From Plicaturopsis crispa FD-325 SS-3 (taxonomy: Eukaryota; Basidiomycota; Agaricomycetes; Amylocorticiales; Amylocorticiaceae), in NCBI GenBank assembly GCA_000827205.1, contig KN832572.1, positions 1-64,000 of the forward strand: a stretch of DNA of 64,000 nt, written 5' to 3'. The translations under genes and the position numbers were made by a program. Positions 1-11,704 of this stretch are shown here, piece after piece. The notes below the pieces were generated by a model. The model was not told the DNA's origin, searched no databases, and saw only the letters and a list, made by a program, of their open reading frames with translations. Position 1 is the first letter of the stretch. Each line of letters opens with the position of its first letter.

Positions 1-180
1 GAGATTGCAGTGTCCTGCAATCATTCCCACGCTCATTTGCCGCGCGTCGACTCTGTCGATTTTCTCAAAGTCCATTCTCTCATCTTATCTTGTATCTTCC
101 CTCCAGGCTTTTTCCACCACCATCCGGCCGTCGACTGCAGGGTAGCGGGAGTTTGTGACGAGGTCTCAAATAGGTAAGTA
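1..180. other. Unassigned leading sequence
   Basis: No convincing coding exon or RNA gene is visible. The segment has mixed composition and precedes the GC-rich repeat array. Open frames crossing it run into that array on both strands and look like by-products of its composition. Confidence 0.4.
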
Positions 181-189
181 ATAAGTTTA

Positions 190-1850
190 ATCTTCATAAA
201 TGTCCTTGTTAACACATGTACAGCCCGTAGTGTGCACGGCGCGCACGCCCACACCACACCGTGCCCCGCCGCACTCACAAAACGACGCCAGCGCACACGC
301 GCAAAACGGCAACGACGGCGCCACGATCTCCGCACCAAACCACCAGCACCCACGCGCAAAACGGCAGCGCAGCGCCAGAAGCGGCGCGCACATGCAAAAC
401 AGCGGCGTGCACGCGCAAAACGGCGCCACGGTCCCAGCACCGACTTACCGACGCCCACGCGCAAAACGGCGGCGGCGCGCCAACAACGCACCACCGACAC
501 CGACGCGCCAACAACGCACCACCGACACCAACGCGCATAACAGCGACGCGCACACGCAAGACGGCGGCGCCCGCACACATGCAAAACAGCGAGGGCGTGC
601 CACGGTCCCATTCGACAACGCCTGCGCCCTCACCGTTTTCGACGACGCCCGCGCCCTGCGCGCTCTCGACAACGCCCGCGCCCTGCGCGTTTTCGACGGA
701 GCACACGCCCCTGGCCCGTGTGCGTTCTCGACGAGGCCCGCGCCCTCACCATTCTCGACAGCGCGCACGCCGTGCGCATTCTCGATGACTCCCGCGGCGC
801 CCTCACCGGTCTCAACGGCACCCACGGGCGTGCGCGTTTCGACGACGCCCACGCCCGTGCGCGTTTTCGACGTCGCGCGCGCCCTCCACATCCTCGACGG
901 CGCCCGCGCCGTTGCGCAATCTCGACGGCACCCACGGGCGTGCGCGTTTCGATGACGCCCACGCTCGTGCGCGTTTTCGACGTCGCCCGCGCCCTCACCT
1001 TCCTCGACGGCGCCCCGCGCCCCTGCGCACCCTCGACGGCGCCCACGGGCATGCGCGTTTCGACGGCACCCTCGCCCTCACCGTCCTGGACGGCGCCCGT
1101 GCCCTTGCGCACTCTCGACGACACCCGCGCCCTCAGGCTTGCGCGTTTTCGACAGCGCCCGCGCCCTCGCCGTTCTCGACGGCGCCCGTGCTCTTGCGCA
1201 CTCTCGACGACGCCCCGCGCCCTTGCGCACCCTCGACGGCGCCCGTGCCCTTGCACGCTCATAACGACACCCGGCGCGCCGTGCGTTTGCGACAACGCCC
1301 CCGTCCTTGCGCGCTCTCGACAACGCCCCCGCCCCGCGCATTGTCGACAGCGCCCACCCCCTCGCGTTCTCGACAATGCGCACGCCCTCGCGTTTTTGAG
1401 AACGCGCACCAACGCCGTGCGCGTTTTCGACAACGCGCACGCCCCCTCGCGTTCTCGACAACGCGCAAGAACGCCGTGTGCGTTTCCGACAGCACTCAGG
1501 CCCTCGCATTTTCGAGAACGCCTACGCCCCCTCGCATTCTCAACAACGCGTACGAACGGTGTTCGTGCGCGTTCTCGACGCCCACCCTAGCGCTGCGCCA
1601 GAGGCACCGTCCTCGACGGCAATCACGCCCTTGCGTACTCTCGACGCCGCCCGCGCCCTTGCGCGTTTCCCAACGGCGCACCGCGGTCTCAGCACTGTGC
1701 CACCGACGCCCACGCAACAAACACACCAGTGCAGCGCCAGAGCTGGCACGCACAAAACAGCGGCGGCGCGCCATGGTCCCAGCACCGAACCACCCGCGCC
1801 CATGCCGAATCACGCCAGTGCAGTGCCAGAGGTGCATACACCTGGCCTAT
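190..1850. repeat. GC-rich degenerate minisatellite array
   Basis: From about 600 to 1600 a degenerate unit of roughly 24-30 bp built on 'ctcgac-ggcgcccgcgccc' and 'gcgcgttttcgac' recurs dozens of times. From 190 to 560 and again from 1690 to 1850 a related motif with 'cgcgcaaaacggc' and 'ccacggtcccagcac' alternates. Because the unit lacks stop codons in several frames, long ORFs appear on both strands; their translations are rows of A, R, P, T and H with no domain. I read this as a tandem repeat and not as genes. Confidence 0.8.
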
Positions 1851-1854
1851 TATC

Positions 1855-2110
1855 ATTTCAGTAGAAATATCTCATGTATAGCATTGCTCAAATACACTCA
1901 TTTTGGATTGTACTTCAATTTTACATCTATTATGACTATGCAAACTATTGGAGCTATAAAAGCTATAATAGTAACTTAGCCTTTTATTAGTTTCGATGCA
2001 CTTTTGCTTACAGTAGCTATAGTAGCTCTTATAGCTCTTATAGCAACAAAATTGCCTAAAGTAGCTCTTATAGATGATCTTATCTCGACTTTGTCTATAT
2101 AGCCAAAGTG
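1855..2110. repeat. AT-rich segment with 'agctataatagtaac'-like short repeats
   Basis: Base composition switches abruptly to AT-rich. Variants of 'gtagctcttatag' and 'agctataatag' recur at 1950-1975 and 2010-2075. No ORF of note is present. It separates the minisatellite from ordinary intergenic DNA. Confidence 0.5.
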
Positions 2111-3108
2111 ATTTTCCTGATGCCGAGGACAACAACACACGATGAAGACAAGCCGGAAAGGACCAGCTCCTACACCGCATCAAGAACGACGGGCGAGGCG
2201 CTGAGCGGCGCGTAGCCCACCGACATTCACTTCCTAAAAGACAAACCATACGCTCCCAGGCGGCACAATTTCGGCTTGGACCGCCTGCGACCTCAAGACA
2301 CCCATTTTCTTTCTTTTCTCTCTTTTTCTTTTATATTTATTCTATGCTTATGCTCTTACTATGTTTCAACGGTTATGCATAGATTACAGGGACACTCGAG
2401 ACGAGCAACCCCAACCACAACCGACACACAAAAGTAACTATACTCACGCCACGGTGCAATTCATCTGAACACATACTTTACCCTTCAATCCGCTTCGACT
2501 TCATACGATACTTGTTACCTACTTATTTCTCCTTACGACTACGTCGTCTTCGTTTAGGGTAGGTGCACCGCTCTTGGCACATATTTGCCTGCTGCGGTAT
2601 ACAAATGCAGAGTTCATCATCAGCGTTGTGCCGCGTCGAGGTCGTCCGCTTGCTCGCTTCCGAAATGTGTTTTGCCAGCCTCTCTATCGTGTTGCAGTGG
2701 GTCTCGGTGTCGGGTTTCGGATGTGTCTTCGGGTCTCTTATTTCTTTTTTATCTTATGTTTGTTCTTTCATCGAGCTGCAACACGATACGAGAGGCTGGT
2801 TTTAGGAGCCTGTGCTTTGCTATGAACCCCGCCGCCAAACTGCCCGACATGCTACACGCTAGTACTTGCAGGACATCCGGCGCAAGGGCTATCCTGCCTG
2901 CACAGTGCACACTGGCAACGTTTTGAACATGCAAGATGATTGACGAAGGTTGTATGTACTAAGTACATAGCCACTGTCCGCCAAGCTGGTTCGAAGAACA
3001 CGTTATTTCAACAAGCCATCATCTTATTTTCGTCGCGCGTCTGCGTGTTGAAGTCAAAGTTGCCCCGCTTTTTCTCCTTCCTTCCTTGTTCACGACCTCT
3101 ACGACAAG
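2111..3108. other. Intergenic region upstream of the Rim9-like gene, with one inverted repeat
   Basis: No gene is seen. A pyrimidine-rich tract lies at 2300-2340. An inverted repeat pairs about 2672-2698 (ccagcctctc...gtgttgcag) with about 2776-2803 (ctgcaacacgatacgagaggctgg), leaving a loop of about 75 nt. The last 150 bases are CT-rich and run up to the ATG at 3109, as in many fungal promoters. Confidence 0.45.
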
Positions 3109-4074
3109 ATGGCACGAATTTTCTGTATCCCCGGGATCATCTTCCTGCTCTCTGCTTTTGTCCTTAATTTCCTGACCAGTATCTCGCTGCCATACCTCAC
3201 CTCGTTCGACATCGTGCGCACGAGCTTCGGAAACGCGGCATCGTCGAGCGGCGGCGACACGAACTCGACCACGGGCGCTATCACTGAGTTACGGGTAAGT
3301 CGTATGCAGATAAGTATGCGGATGCAGTATGCTAACCGATGTCATCGATAGCTGGGAATCTGGTACGCAGCACGCAGGCGCTCGTAGAGGCGCGCCGTTC
3401 ACTGACCACCTACACGTGCCCACAGGTCGTACTGCTCGGACGACGAGCACGGCGACCGCACATGCAGCTCCAAGCACCACGGATACAACGTCGCCGTGCA
3501 CGACGCTGACAATGACTCGTCTGTGATCATCGGCGCATCCTGGACGCGCGGGCTCGCCGTGCACCCCGTCGGTACGTCTGCCCGTCCTAGCTACGTAGCG
3601 TGCAAAATCCACTAAACACCCCTGCAGCGGCCGCCGTCACGTTCATCGCGCTCCTGCTTTCTTTCTCTACGCACGTCACGTTCACGCTGCTGTCCTCGCT
3701 CACCGCGTTCCTCGCCGCGCTGCTTACGCTCATCGCGTTCGCCATCGACATTGCGCTGCTGGCATACACGAAGCATCAGTTCAAGAAGCTCAACAACGTA
3801 GACGAGAACACGTACACGGGGCCAGGTGCGTTCTGCGTCCTTTATCAGCGCGTGCCCGCGGGCCGCGCGCCCATTTAGCACAGAAGGACGCGATTTGCTC
3901 ACGCCCACGCCTATGACAGGTTTCTGGCTCACGTTCGCGTCGTTCTTGCTGCTGCTGCTGGCGGGGTGCACGGTGTGCTTCGGCCGCCGGCGCGACCGCA
4001 TGTCCGGCGCGACGAGCTATCCGATGACCACCACCAAGCGCCCCGGGTTCTTCTCCCGCTTCCGCAAAAACTAG
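3109..4074 (+). CDS. Rim9/PalI (SUR7-superfamily) four-TM membrane protein
   Basis: Five exons (3109-3294, 3352-3362, 3426-3571, 3628-3825, 3920-4074) splice to 231 codons plus stop. The product has an N-terminal membrane segment starting MARIFCIPGIIFLL, an extracellular part with LGIWSYC and two cysteines (the SUR7/PalI hallmark), two adjacent membrane helices, a fourth helix and a basic tail ending KRPGFFSRFRKN. Known members such as Rim9/PalI act at the plasma membrane in ambient-pH signalling, and SUR7 relatives organise eisosomes. Which subfamily this belongs to is inferred from layout only. Exon 2 is just 11 nt. The start follows a CT-rich leader and gives a good first helix. Confidence 0.82.
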
Positions 4075-5077
4075 CGCCCGCGCGAGCTCCGTGTCGGTCA
4101 TCCGCAGTGTATGCTTTCATGCGGCACGGTCATTGTTCTGCTTGTTCCTTTTACTATCTGCCCCTATATCCCACCACCTGAAGTACTTACCTGTTGACTT
4201 GTTAATATACCCTGCTAGAGTCATCTGCTGTGTTGTCTGCCTGACCATTCTGTTGGATTCGGAGGATGGTCATTAATGTTTAGGCGTTGCTTGCTTGCTG
4301 TTTGTGAGGTATCATCGCAGTCTCGTTTCGAGTCTCGGGACTGAGTGTTTCTCCGCATTTCTGTAGGTATGTCTTCTTCCACTCTCGGTGGCACCTGCGG
4401 CGGTTGTACGAAGGCCCTGCTCATGCGGACCGTTGGCGATGCATGTGTTTTGCTGTGGCTGCTAGTCCAGAGGAGAGTCCATCTAGGTCCTTGTCTGCAA
4501 AACGCAATAGATGTCTCGTGCCATAAGACCGAGCTAAACGCCTCTTCCTCCCCAAGCAGTGATGCATCAATAGTCAAGCAGGAGGTGAGCGCTCCGCGAA
4601 TCTCGAGACATGATATGAGACTCAAGCTTTTTGTTAGACGCCGCCAGCAAACGCACATCGAAGATCGCAAGAGAGAAGAGACCGGATGCAGCAGCATTCC
4701 GTAGGTCCAATATGTACAATGCTCGCAATTTACGCCGCGCGAGAGCTTGTAGCGGCTCGTATATGTGCGCCTCTGCGTACGAGCCGCCGCTTTATCCTAC
4801 GCCGGACGCCTGGCCATGGAAAGTGCACAAGTCCATTGCAAGATTAGCTGCGGAACTGTTGACCGGAGGACCAAGTCACCAGCTGACCGCTCCTCTTCGT
4901 ACCGCTGCCACTTGGACCCCCCGGCGATGAAGTCCCACTGCATTGCTATAAAACGCGGCCTGGAGGCAGCGGTCGTTCCAAGAACGCACCTGGCGAGCCC
5001 CCAGCGGTCGAAATTCAAATTGCAACATATTGCAACACTCGACGAAACGCGACCGATCACCTTGTTCGAACTACAAC
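4075..5077. other. Intergenic region with a small hairpin
   Basis: I see no coding gene; the open frames at 4220-4930 on both strands lack recognisable features. A hairpin pairs agcggctcgta at about 4750 with tacgagccgc at about 4778. The 3' part is the promoter of the GH30 gene. Confidence 0.5.
4947..4953 (+). promoter_or_regulatory. Probable TATA box of the GH30 gene
   Basis: TATAAAA lies about 125 bp before the ATG at 5078, followed by GC-rich sequence. Position and sequence fit a core promoter; no experimental support. Confidence 0.5.
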
Positions 5078-7621
5078 ATGCGCGCATCCATTCTCGCACT
5101 CGCGTGCACCTGCATCGGCGCCACACACGCTCAAGACATATATGATATTGTGCGTAGCTCCTTCCGTTCCCTTCCGCTCCCACTAAATATTTGCGACTCT
5201 GCAGTGGCAAACGACATGGAACCGGAGCCCGACCTTCGAGCGCATCCCTATAAAGACGGGGGACCTGCCTGTCTCATTCACGCCGCCGGGCAGCGCCAAG
5301 AGCGCGGTAATCACTGTGGATGATAATACGGTCTACCAGACTATCCACGGGTTCGGCGGGTCGCTCAGTACGTCGCGATGTTTGGTTCGAGTAGGCTCCA
5401 CTGACGCCGTGCATGCACTGTGTAGCGGACAGTGCGGCGCTTACATTGCATAATATGAAGGCATGTAGATGTCCCTTTGGTTGAGAGTCAAGCTGGCAAT
5501 GCTAACCGCGGGTCTGCACGTCCAGAATAAGAACCGCGCAAATTACGAAAAGCTATTGAATTCAATGTTTAATGGTCAGTGTAGATTGCGTCTCTTTCAA
5601 ATATGGGATGTTTAACTGGATGTTCGTTGTGCTCATAGCTACTGACGGAGCTAACTCCGCAGGCCTCTCGTACCTTCGCGTGCCTCTTGGCGCAAGCGAC
5701 TTCTCCGCCAAAGGTCAGCACTCACCCAAAGCTCTCACATCGTCCGGACGGTCCTTACTAACTGAGATGCCCCCTCCTATTAGAATACACCTTCGACGAC
5801 ACAAAGGGCGACACGTCGCTCAACAAGTTCAGTATCGATGCGGCCCCCTCGTACCTGTTCTCCATAATCAAGGACATCGTGGGGATCAATCCTTTGATGA
5901 AAGTGCACCTTCTTCCGTGGTCGCCGGTACGTCGTTGCGGATCCTCGTCTAGCGGAATCTCGGGATCAGTATTTGAATTTTTTCCGGCAGCCTGGGTGGA
6001 TGAAATCCAGTGGACACATTGGCGGCGGGTCGCTCGAGCCGCAGTACGAGACAGCTTGTACGTCCCATGATGTGCTCCAAAGCCTCGTAACCACCACTCA
6101 TGAATCCACAGACGCCCACTACCTGCTGAAAAGCCTCCAAGGGTTTAAAGACAAGGGCATCACCGCATATGCGATCGGGATCCAGGTACGTATGAGGTAT
6201 ACGTCTCTGCCGCCTTCGCTTCTAACCAATTCCGCGCGCAGAACGAGCCGCAGAACAGCAACCCGACCTACCCGACGGCCCTCGTCCCGTCCAACGTCGA
6301 AGCCGCCATCGGGAAGACGCTACGGACGCTCATGAACGCCAACGGGTTCAAAGACACCAAATTGATTGGCTTTGAGCATAACTGGAACGACGCGGGGAAA
6401 TACCCTGTGGACCTGGTGAATAGATCACCTTACTCTGTAATGATGACGGGCAGTGCTGAACGGTATGGCAGATGAATTCGGCGGAGAGCGCGTTTGATGG
6501 CGTGGCCTTCCATTGCTACGCGGGGAATGTAGGGGGACAAGCACAGTTCCGAGACAAGTTCCCTGGAAAGGAGATATACCTCACGGAGTGCGCAGGTCAG
6601 TGCTCATCTGATCGGCCTTACATATATGCTTGGAACGTCGAACGTTGAACACAGGCACCATCGGCACCGACTGGTGGACCGACATCAAGGTGCGTTTCTC
6701 TTAACATACGAAATATTTATCAGCTGGCTAATTCTAGGTAATAGTGGTACATGAACAACCTGTAAACGCCCGCCTTTGCCTCTTCTGACCTTGCCGTCGC
6801 TGACTCGTGCATTCAAAGGTGGATCGGCAGTCTCTCTCAGGGCTCAACGACAGGCCTCATGTGGAACATCGCGACGAACGCGAAGGGCGAGCCAAAGCTC
6901 CCGGGAACGTCCAGCTGCGGGGGACCAGGCTGCCGCGCGCTCGTCTCGGTCAATGACGATGCGAGCTACAGCTTCAACCAAGAGTGTGCGTCGCCTTCAA
7001 CTTGTACTCGCCATCGTGACACACCTTGATCGTTTACGATGTCACAGTCTATAGCATGGCGCAGGCGTCCAAAGCTATCATACCGAAAGATAAAGGCGGT
7101 CCGTGGGGTCGGAGAGTCAAAGTGCGTGCTATGTCGATGTCTGGGTGTATCGTGCATGCTCAGATTCCATAGGTAACGGTGGGCGGGTCGCAAGCCCATG
7201 CGCTGACGGTCGGAGCATATGTCACTGGCCGCAGCTCTTCGTCGCAGCCAGAACGCCACAGCCTAGTTGTCTTGAACCAGTGAGTCTCGCCTACCCTCCA
7301 CATGCAGCCCATCGCCGCCGTGTATCTGACCCGTGGTTTTACCTCAGACTCGATGGCTCGAACGCACTGTGGAAGCCTACCCCTGTTACGACTACCATCG
7401 AGTTCCGCGGCAAGCACGTAAGCCCATCAATCCCCTTTTTCAAGTTCTCCGCTCCTAATACGGTATATTGCACGCAGGCGACAATCACATTCCCTGTCGG
7501 AGTGACCACGCTCTGGTGGTTCGCCCCCAAATCTTCGTCCGGCGGCAAGGTTCAGGAGGGATGGGAGGTGTATGGCGACGCGTCAGGGGGACAGCAAGTG
7601 CCTATGGGCGTATGGAAGTGA
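5078..7621 (+). CDS. Secreted GH30 glycoside hydrolase (endo-beta-1,6-glucanase / glucosylceramidase fold)
   Basis: About 17 exons splice to 529 aa. A signal peptide (MRASILALACTCIGATHAQD) is followed by the GH30 (beta/alpha)8 barrel: IHGFGGSLTDSAALTL, then LSYLRVPLGASDFS, LLPWSPPGWMKSSG, the acid/base Glu in IGIQNEPQ (about E228) and the nucleophile in IYLTECAG (about E323). The C-terminal part ending near residue 529 is the beta-sandwich typical of the family (LVVLNQLDGS...TLWWFAPK). Fungal GH30 enzymes cut beta-1,6-glucan of fungal walls or related beta-glycosides outside the cell; the exact substrate cannot be read from sequence. The gene is very intron-dense: exon 12 (6745-6761) is 17 nt, and the exon ending at 5460 needs a GC-AG intron (5461-5525). 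It appears intact. Confidence 0.9.
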
Positions 7622-8180
7622 GGGATGTGTGATTTTGGACACTGAGTTTTTTTTTCGTTCGAGTCTGGAGGTAACGTTCGCATTTGTAATCATTTCACGC
7701 ATGCATGCTTGACATGCAGTGCTACATATTTATTTAATATTGATCCTTTCCGAGTTGTCTTCGAGGAAAAAGTATTGAGTGGTTGAATACTCACTTCCAG
7801 TCAGCCTTGTACTACAACTCGATATCGACTCGACCGCCTCGCCTACGATAGACATTCGCCCTGGTAAATTTGACCCCGTCTTTTGCCACAGGTTCTCTAC
7901 CAATCTCTAGGATGATTTGGCCCCGGACGGAATCAAAACTGCAAAAATTACTAAGTATTGGGAGTTATGCTTGTTGCCGCCGTGCCCTGTACATGGATCG
8001 AATAATCTTGGATGAGGTGTAATTTCGTGGTACATACCCAGGTCCTGCTGGAGAACCATTTTCGATTGACATTTGCACGTAGTTGTAAGGACATCATGAT
8101 ATTTAGCGGCGCTGTGGCGCGACTTCAACCGGATCTCGGAAGAAATTTAAGATTCAGAGTCCGCGGCGGTATGCCAATCT
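7622..8180. other. 3' flank of the GH30 gene, no gene seen
   Basis: A T-tract at 7645-7655 and AT-rich sequence at 7720-7745 probably belong to the 3' UTR and poly(A) region. No coding or RNA feature is recognised. Confidence 0.4.
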
Positions 8181-9142
8181 CCTTCAAGTGGGGGGTCTCA
8201 ATCCCTGTTCGCAAACTGTACAGGCCACGTGGTGCTTCAAGCCCCGCGATTCGCGACATATTCAGACCCAGCACGTCGGAGTTACAATTCTAGTGCGGCG
8301 GCGACGGCGACGCGCGAGGGACGCGCCTGCAAAAATGTCGACTCTTTTACCACTCGACACAGCACATTTTGCGACAAGTTTGAGTGACGAAAGTTGCTCA
8401 GAATGACCGTCTAATGAAAGTCTTCGGAGTAGAATTTTAAAATTTGGTCCCATCCCTCCGAAGTAATGTCTCAGTTGGCAAGTTTGAAAGCATGAGGCCG
8501 AAAACAAAAAATCTGTTCCGAAGACTTTGCTCTATGCACATTTGAGAGTAGGACCCACATTTTATTTCGAGCAAAACGGTTGAGGGGAAGTTGATATAAC
8601 TTGACCTCGATGGCGGGCATTTGGGTGAGCATGTCGCGTTCAGGCGAGAAATCGTTGTACGTAATCACTCAATGCGCGCCCAAAGGCAGCCAAATGCCCG
8701 CCATCGAGGTCAACTTATATCAACTTCCCCTCAATCGTTTTGCTTGATGTAAAATGTGTATCCTACTCCTAAATGTCCATAGAGCAAAGTCTTCGGGACA
8801 GATTTTTTATTTTCGGCCGCATTCTTTCAAACTTTCCAGTTGAGACCCAACTGCGGAGGAACAGGACCACAACTCAAAATTCTGTTCCGAAGACTTTAAT
8901 TAGACTGTCATTCGGAGCAACTTTCGTCACTCAGACTTGTCGCAAAATGTGCTGTGTCAAGTGGTAAAAGAGTCGACATTTTTCTTGGTGGCGCGCTCGC
9001 GGTGGCGGGCGCGTCTTCACATGCCGAACTTTCGGCAAAGTGTAAAGCACGGCAAGGTTCGGCATTTCTCGTTATAGTACGTCGTGGGAATGTACGCTCG
9101 GGGCTTTTATTTTGGCAGGCGTTGAGACCCCCCACTTCAAGG
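8181..9142. mobile_element. Fold-back (long inverted repeat) element, about 0.96 kb
   Basis: The two halves are inverted copies of each other. The outer ends match: ccttcaagtggggggtctca at 8181 against the complement ending at 9142. Middle blocks pair 8335-8430 (cgactcttttaccac... and agtttgagtgacgaaag) with 8898-8983, and innermost blocks pair about 8580-8625 with about 8692-8737. That leaves a loop of about 65 nt (8627-8691). Both arms give the same chance peptide MSTLLPLDTAHFATS on opposite strands, which proves the inversion. Outer parts of the arms (8210-8330 versus 9000-9115) have diverged strongly. There is no transposase and I could not find a target duplication. It resembles a Foldback-type or hairpin MITE. 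Confidence 0.75.
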
Positions 9143-9426
9143 CTTCAACCACTGGCCAGGTTGACTTTCCGACCTCTACATCCGCCGCAGTACCTCGGAG
9201 CTATAGATGCCTCTGTACGCCGTAGGTTCCGCGCTGATAAATCTTGGAAACGCAGCCCCATGTCGGAACCATACTGACCCCTCAAGGATTCGTACAAAGC
9301 CGCGAAATAATGAGAGCTTTACCCTATCAAATTATATCCCCCTCCCGCTCACGTTAACGACATCTTCTCGTCCAGCCTTCGTCCAACACAACAACCGCCA
9401 CTCGCTTTACTCTACAACTTACTATA

Positions 9427-11019
9427 ATGTTCCCCACTACCTCCCTTCTTTCTCTCCTAATGGTCGCCATCTCCCTCGGGAATATCGCCGCTACCCCTGT
9501 TGCTAAACCTCCTCCCACCATGTCGTTTCGGACTAGAATGAACGCGACAGACTCCGTTAATCTTCTAACCGCCGACATATCTCGCGCCTCTTTATTGATG
9601 CGCAACGGTCGGATAGCCTTCAGCGATAGGGCGCTAGGCAAACGCTCTTCCGTCCTTTCGTCCGACGTCTCGAATGCGGCAGTCACATACACGACGACCG
9701 TCAACATTGGATCGCCCGCCACAGAATGTACGCTCACCGTTTTTGCTCTTTTCATCATCTCACTGAATATGGTCGTCACTTTTAGACACTCTCCTAATAG
9801 ACACTGGTAGTTCTAATACTTGGATCGGCGCTACAGGTTTGCATCTTTTTCAGCTGAATGCAAGATCGAACCGGAGAATGACACCGGTTCCACAGGCGAG
9901 AAGACCTATACATCTACGTCCTCCAGCGTTAGCACTGGTCAGCAGGTGTCCGTCACATACGGCTCTGGATCTTTCTCCGGCGATGAATGTTCGTACATTC
10001 TACTGTTGACCAAAGACAACATGTTCATCTTTATTCTCTGTGTAGACACTGACACCGTCTCTCTTGGATCTGGATTGACCATCAGCCAGCAGTCCATTGG
10101 TGTCGCCTCCAGCTCAAGCGGCACATCTAATGTAGATGGAATTCTGGGCATCGGTATGTACTCTGCTCGACTCAGCATCGCATCATATGTTAATCATCCT
10201 TTTTTTTAGGCCCTGTTGGATTGACATCTGGCAGCCTTACCGGCTCGAGCTCCACAGTACCGACCGTCACTGACAACCTCTATAGTCAAGGAATCATCTC
10301 GTCCAACGAGATCGGCATCTACTTTGCCCCGCAGACGAGCTCCGACTCAGGCGGAGAGATGACCTTCGGCGGAACTGACAGCTCCAAGTTCGGCGGAGAC
10401 ATCACCTACGCGCCGATCACTAGCACCAGCCCGTCCTCCGAATACTGGGGCGTCGATGCGTATATCAACTACGGTGGCGCCACGATCATGAGCACGAACG
10501 CAGGCATCGTCGATACCGGAACCACCATGACGTTGATTCCCTCAGATGCTTTCGCAAGCTACCAGGCCGCGACCGGTGCTACCGTTGACAGCGCGACGGG
10601 TATGCTCACGCTCAGTGCTGCACAGTACTCCGCGCTCGGCAACCTCGACTTCAATATTGGAGGGTCCACGCTGACAATGACGCCCAATGCGCAGACGTGG
10701 CCGCGCGCGCTGAACACTGCTCTTGGTGGTGACGCTGACTCCATCTACTTGGTCATTGCCGACGTACGTTCCTTTTCTAGTTCGTCAACTTGGTGACTCA
10801 CCCTAATATAATGCCTCTCTCGTTAGATTGGTCACAACAGCGGTTCAGGCTTCGACTTCATCGCCGGGTACACGTTCCTGTGCGTATGCTGTTTCTTTGT
10901 AATCACAAGCACGCATCCTGACCGCTTGCCATAGTGAGCGTTACTACTCCGTGTACGACACTGCCAACAAGCGCGTCGGCTTCGCCTCGACGGCACACAC
11001 CAGTGACACGTCCAACTGA
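9427..11019 (+). CDS. Secreted pepsin-like aspartic protease (family A1, polyporopepsin type)
   Basis: Seven exons (9427-9727, 9786-9836, 9896-9988, 10046-10153, 10210-10763, 10827-10879, 10935-11019) give 414 aa. It opens with a signal peptide (MFPTTSLLSLLMVAISLG) and a propeptide of about 70 residues. The mature enzyme has both catalytic motifs, LLIDTGSSNTW (Asp about 106) and GIVDTGTTMTL (Asp about 286), plus the flap SVTYGSGSFSGDEYTDTV. The C-terminus FLERYYSVYDTANKRVGFA is typical of basidiomycete A1 peptidases. It should be an extracellular acid protease used in nutrient acquisition. The intron 9837-9895 is needed to keep frame and restores a family-like ATGEKTYTSTS segment. The gene appears intact. 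Confidence 0.93.
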
Positions 11020-11704
11020 TTACTTCACGGACGCGTCCCACATCCATTCATGCATCGGTCCACCTTGCTCTGCGAGCCATCGCGCCCACCGTCAAACAGT
11101 TGCGTAATGCATATCGCGCTATTCCACGTTCTCCCAGTGCTTCGCTCCTTTTTGAACTCTGACATTATCTTTCGCAATATATCCGGGAAGTACCTTTTAT
11201 CAATATCCTTTCCTCGAGTTGATATTGCACGCAGGTCCCTTTGGACTGCGGTTGAAGTTGATCCTAATACCATTGCTCGTAACTTTCTAGGCGGTAGCCC
11301 CCGCAACACTTCATTTCCTTATTTTTGCCACAGGTCATTAGACCTGCGCTTCGGCCGTTACAATGCAGGCCATTAAATTTAGATGGAAAGGATACTAGCA
11401 ATCCCTAATACATGTAGCCTGCGCGGCATTCACTGTCAATCCAACCATTCCCTTAATCATGAGCATTCTCTTCGGGACAGATATCTAGAGTCCGAGTCGT
11501 CGGCGGCACAGTGTGTCATATTCGGGGGACCATGCATGGTCAAGAGGGTACGGAAGACATGGTCAGGCTAGTCGTTGCGTGGGTATGTGTGGGAGGCAAT
11601 GGCTTGGATTGACGTGGTACAGATCGGTGCTTACTGGAACAAGGAAGGATTAAGGGCTGAGGGTCATCTGGGTAACATGACGATTATCGCAAGAGGCGAA
11701 CAGT
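11020..11704. other. Intergenic region between convergent genes
   Basis: About 685 bp lie between the protease stop and the stop of the minus-strand coiled-coil gene. No conserved frame, RNA gene or repeat is recognised. It should contain the two 3' UTRs. Confidence 0.45.

Noticed and set aside
190-560. Possible CRISPR-like array
   Set aside because: Units are degenerate, without constant repeat and unique spacers, and the genome is eukaryotic.
200-1979. Long ORFs on both strands in the first 2 kb
   Set aside because: They are produced by the stop-free minisatellite unit and have no domain, splice pattern or consistent codon use.
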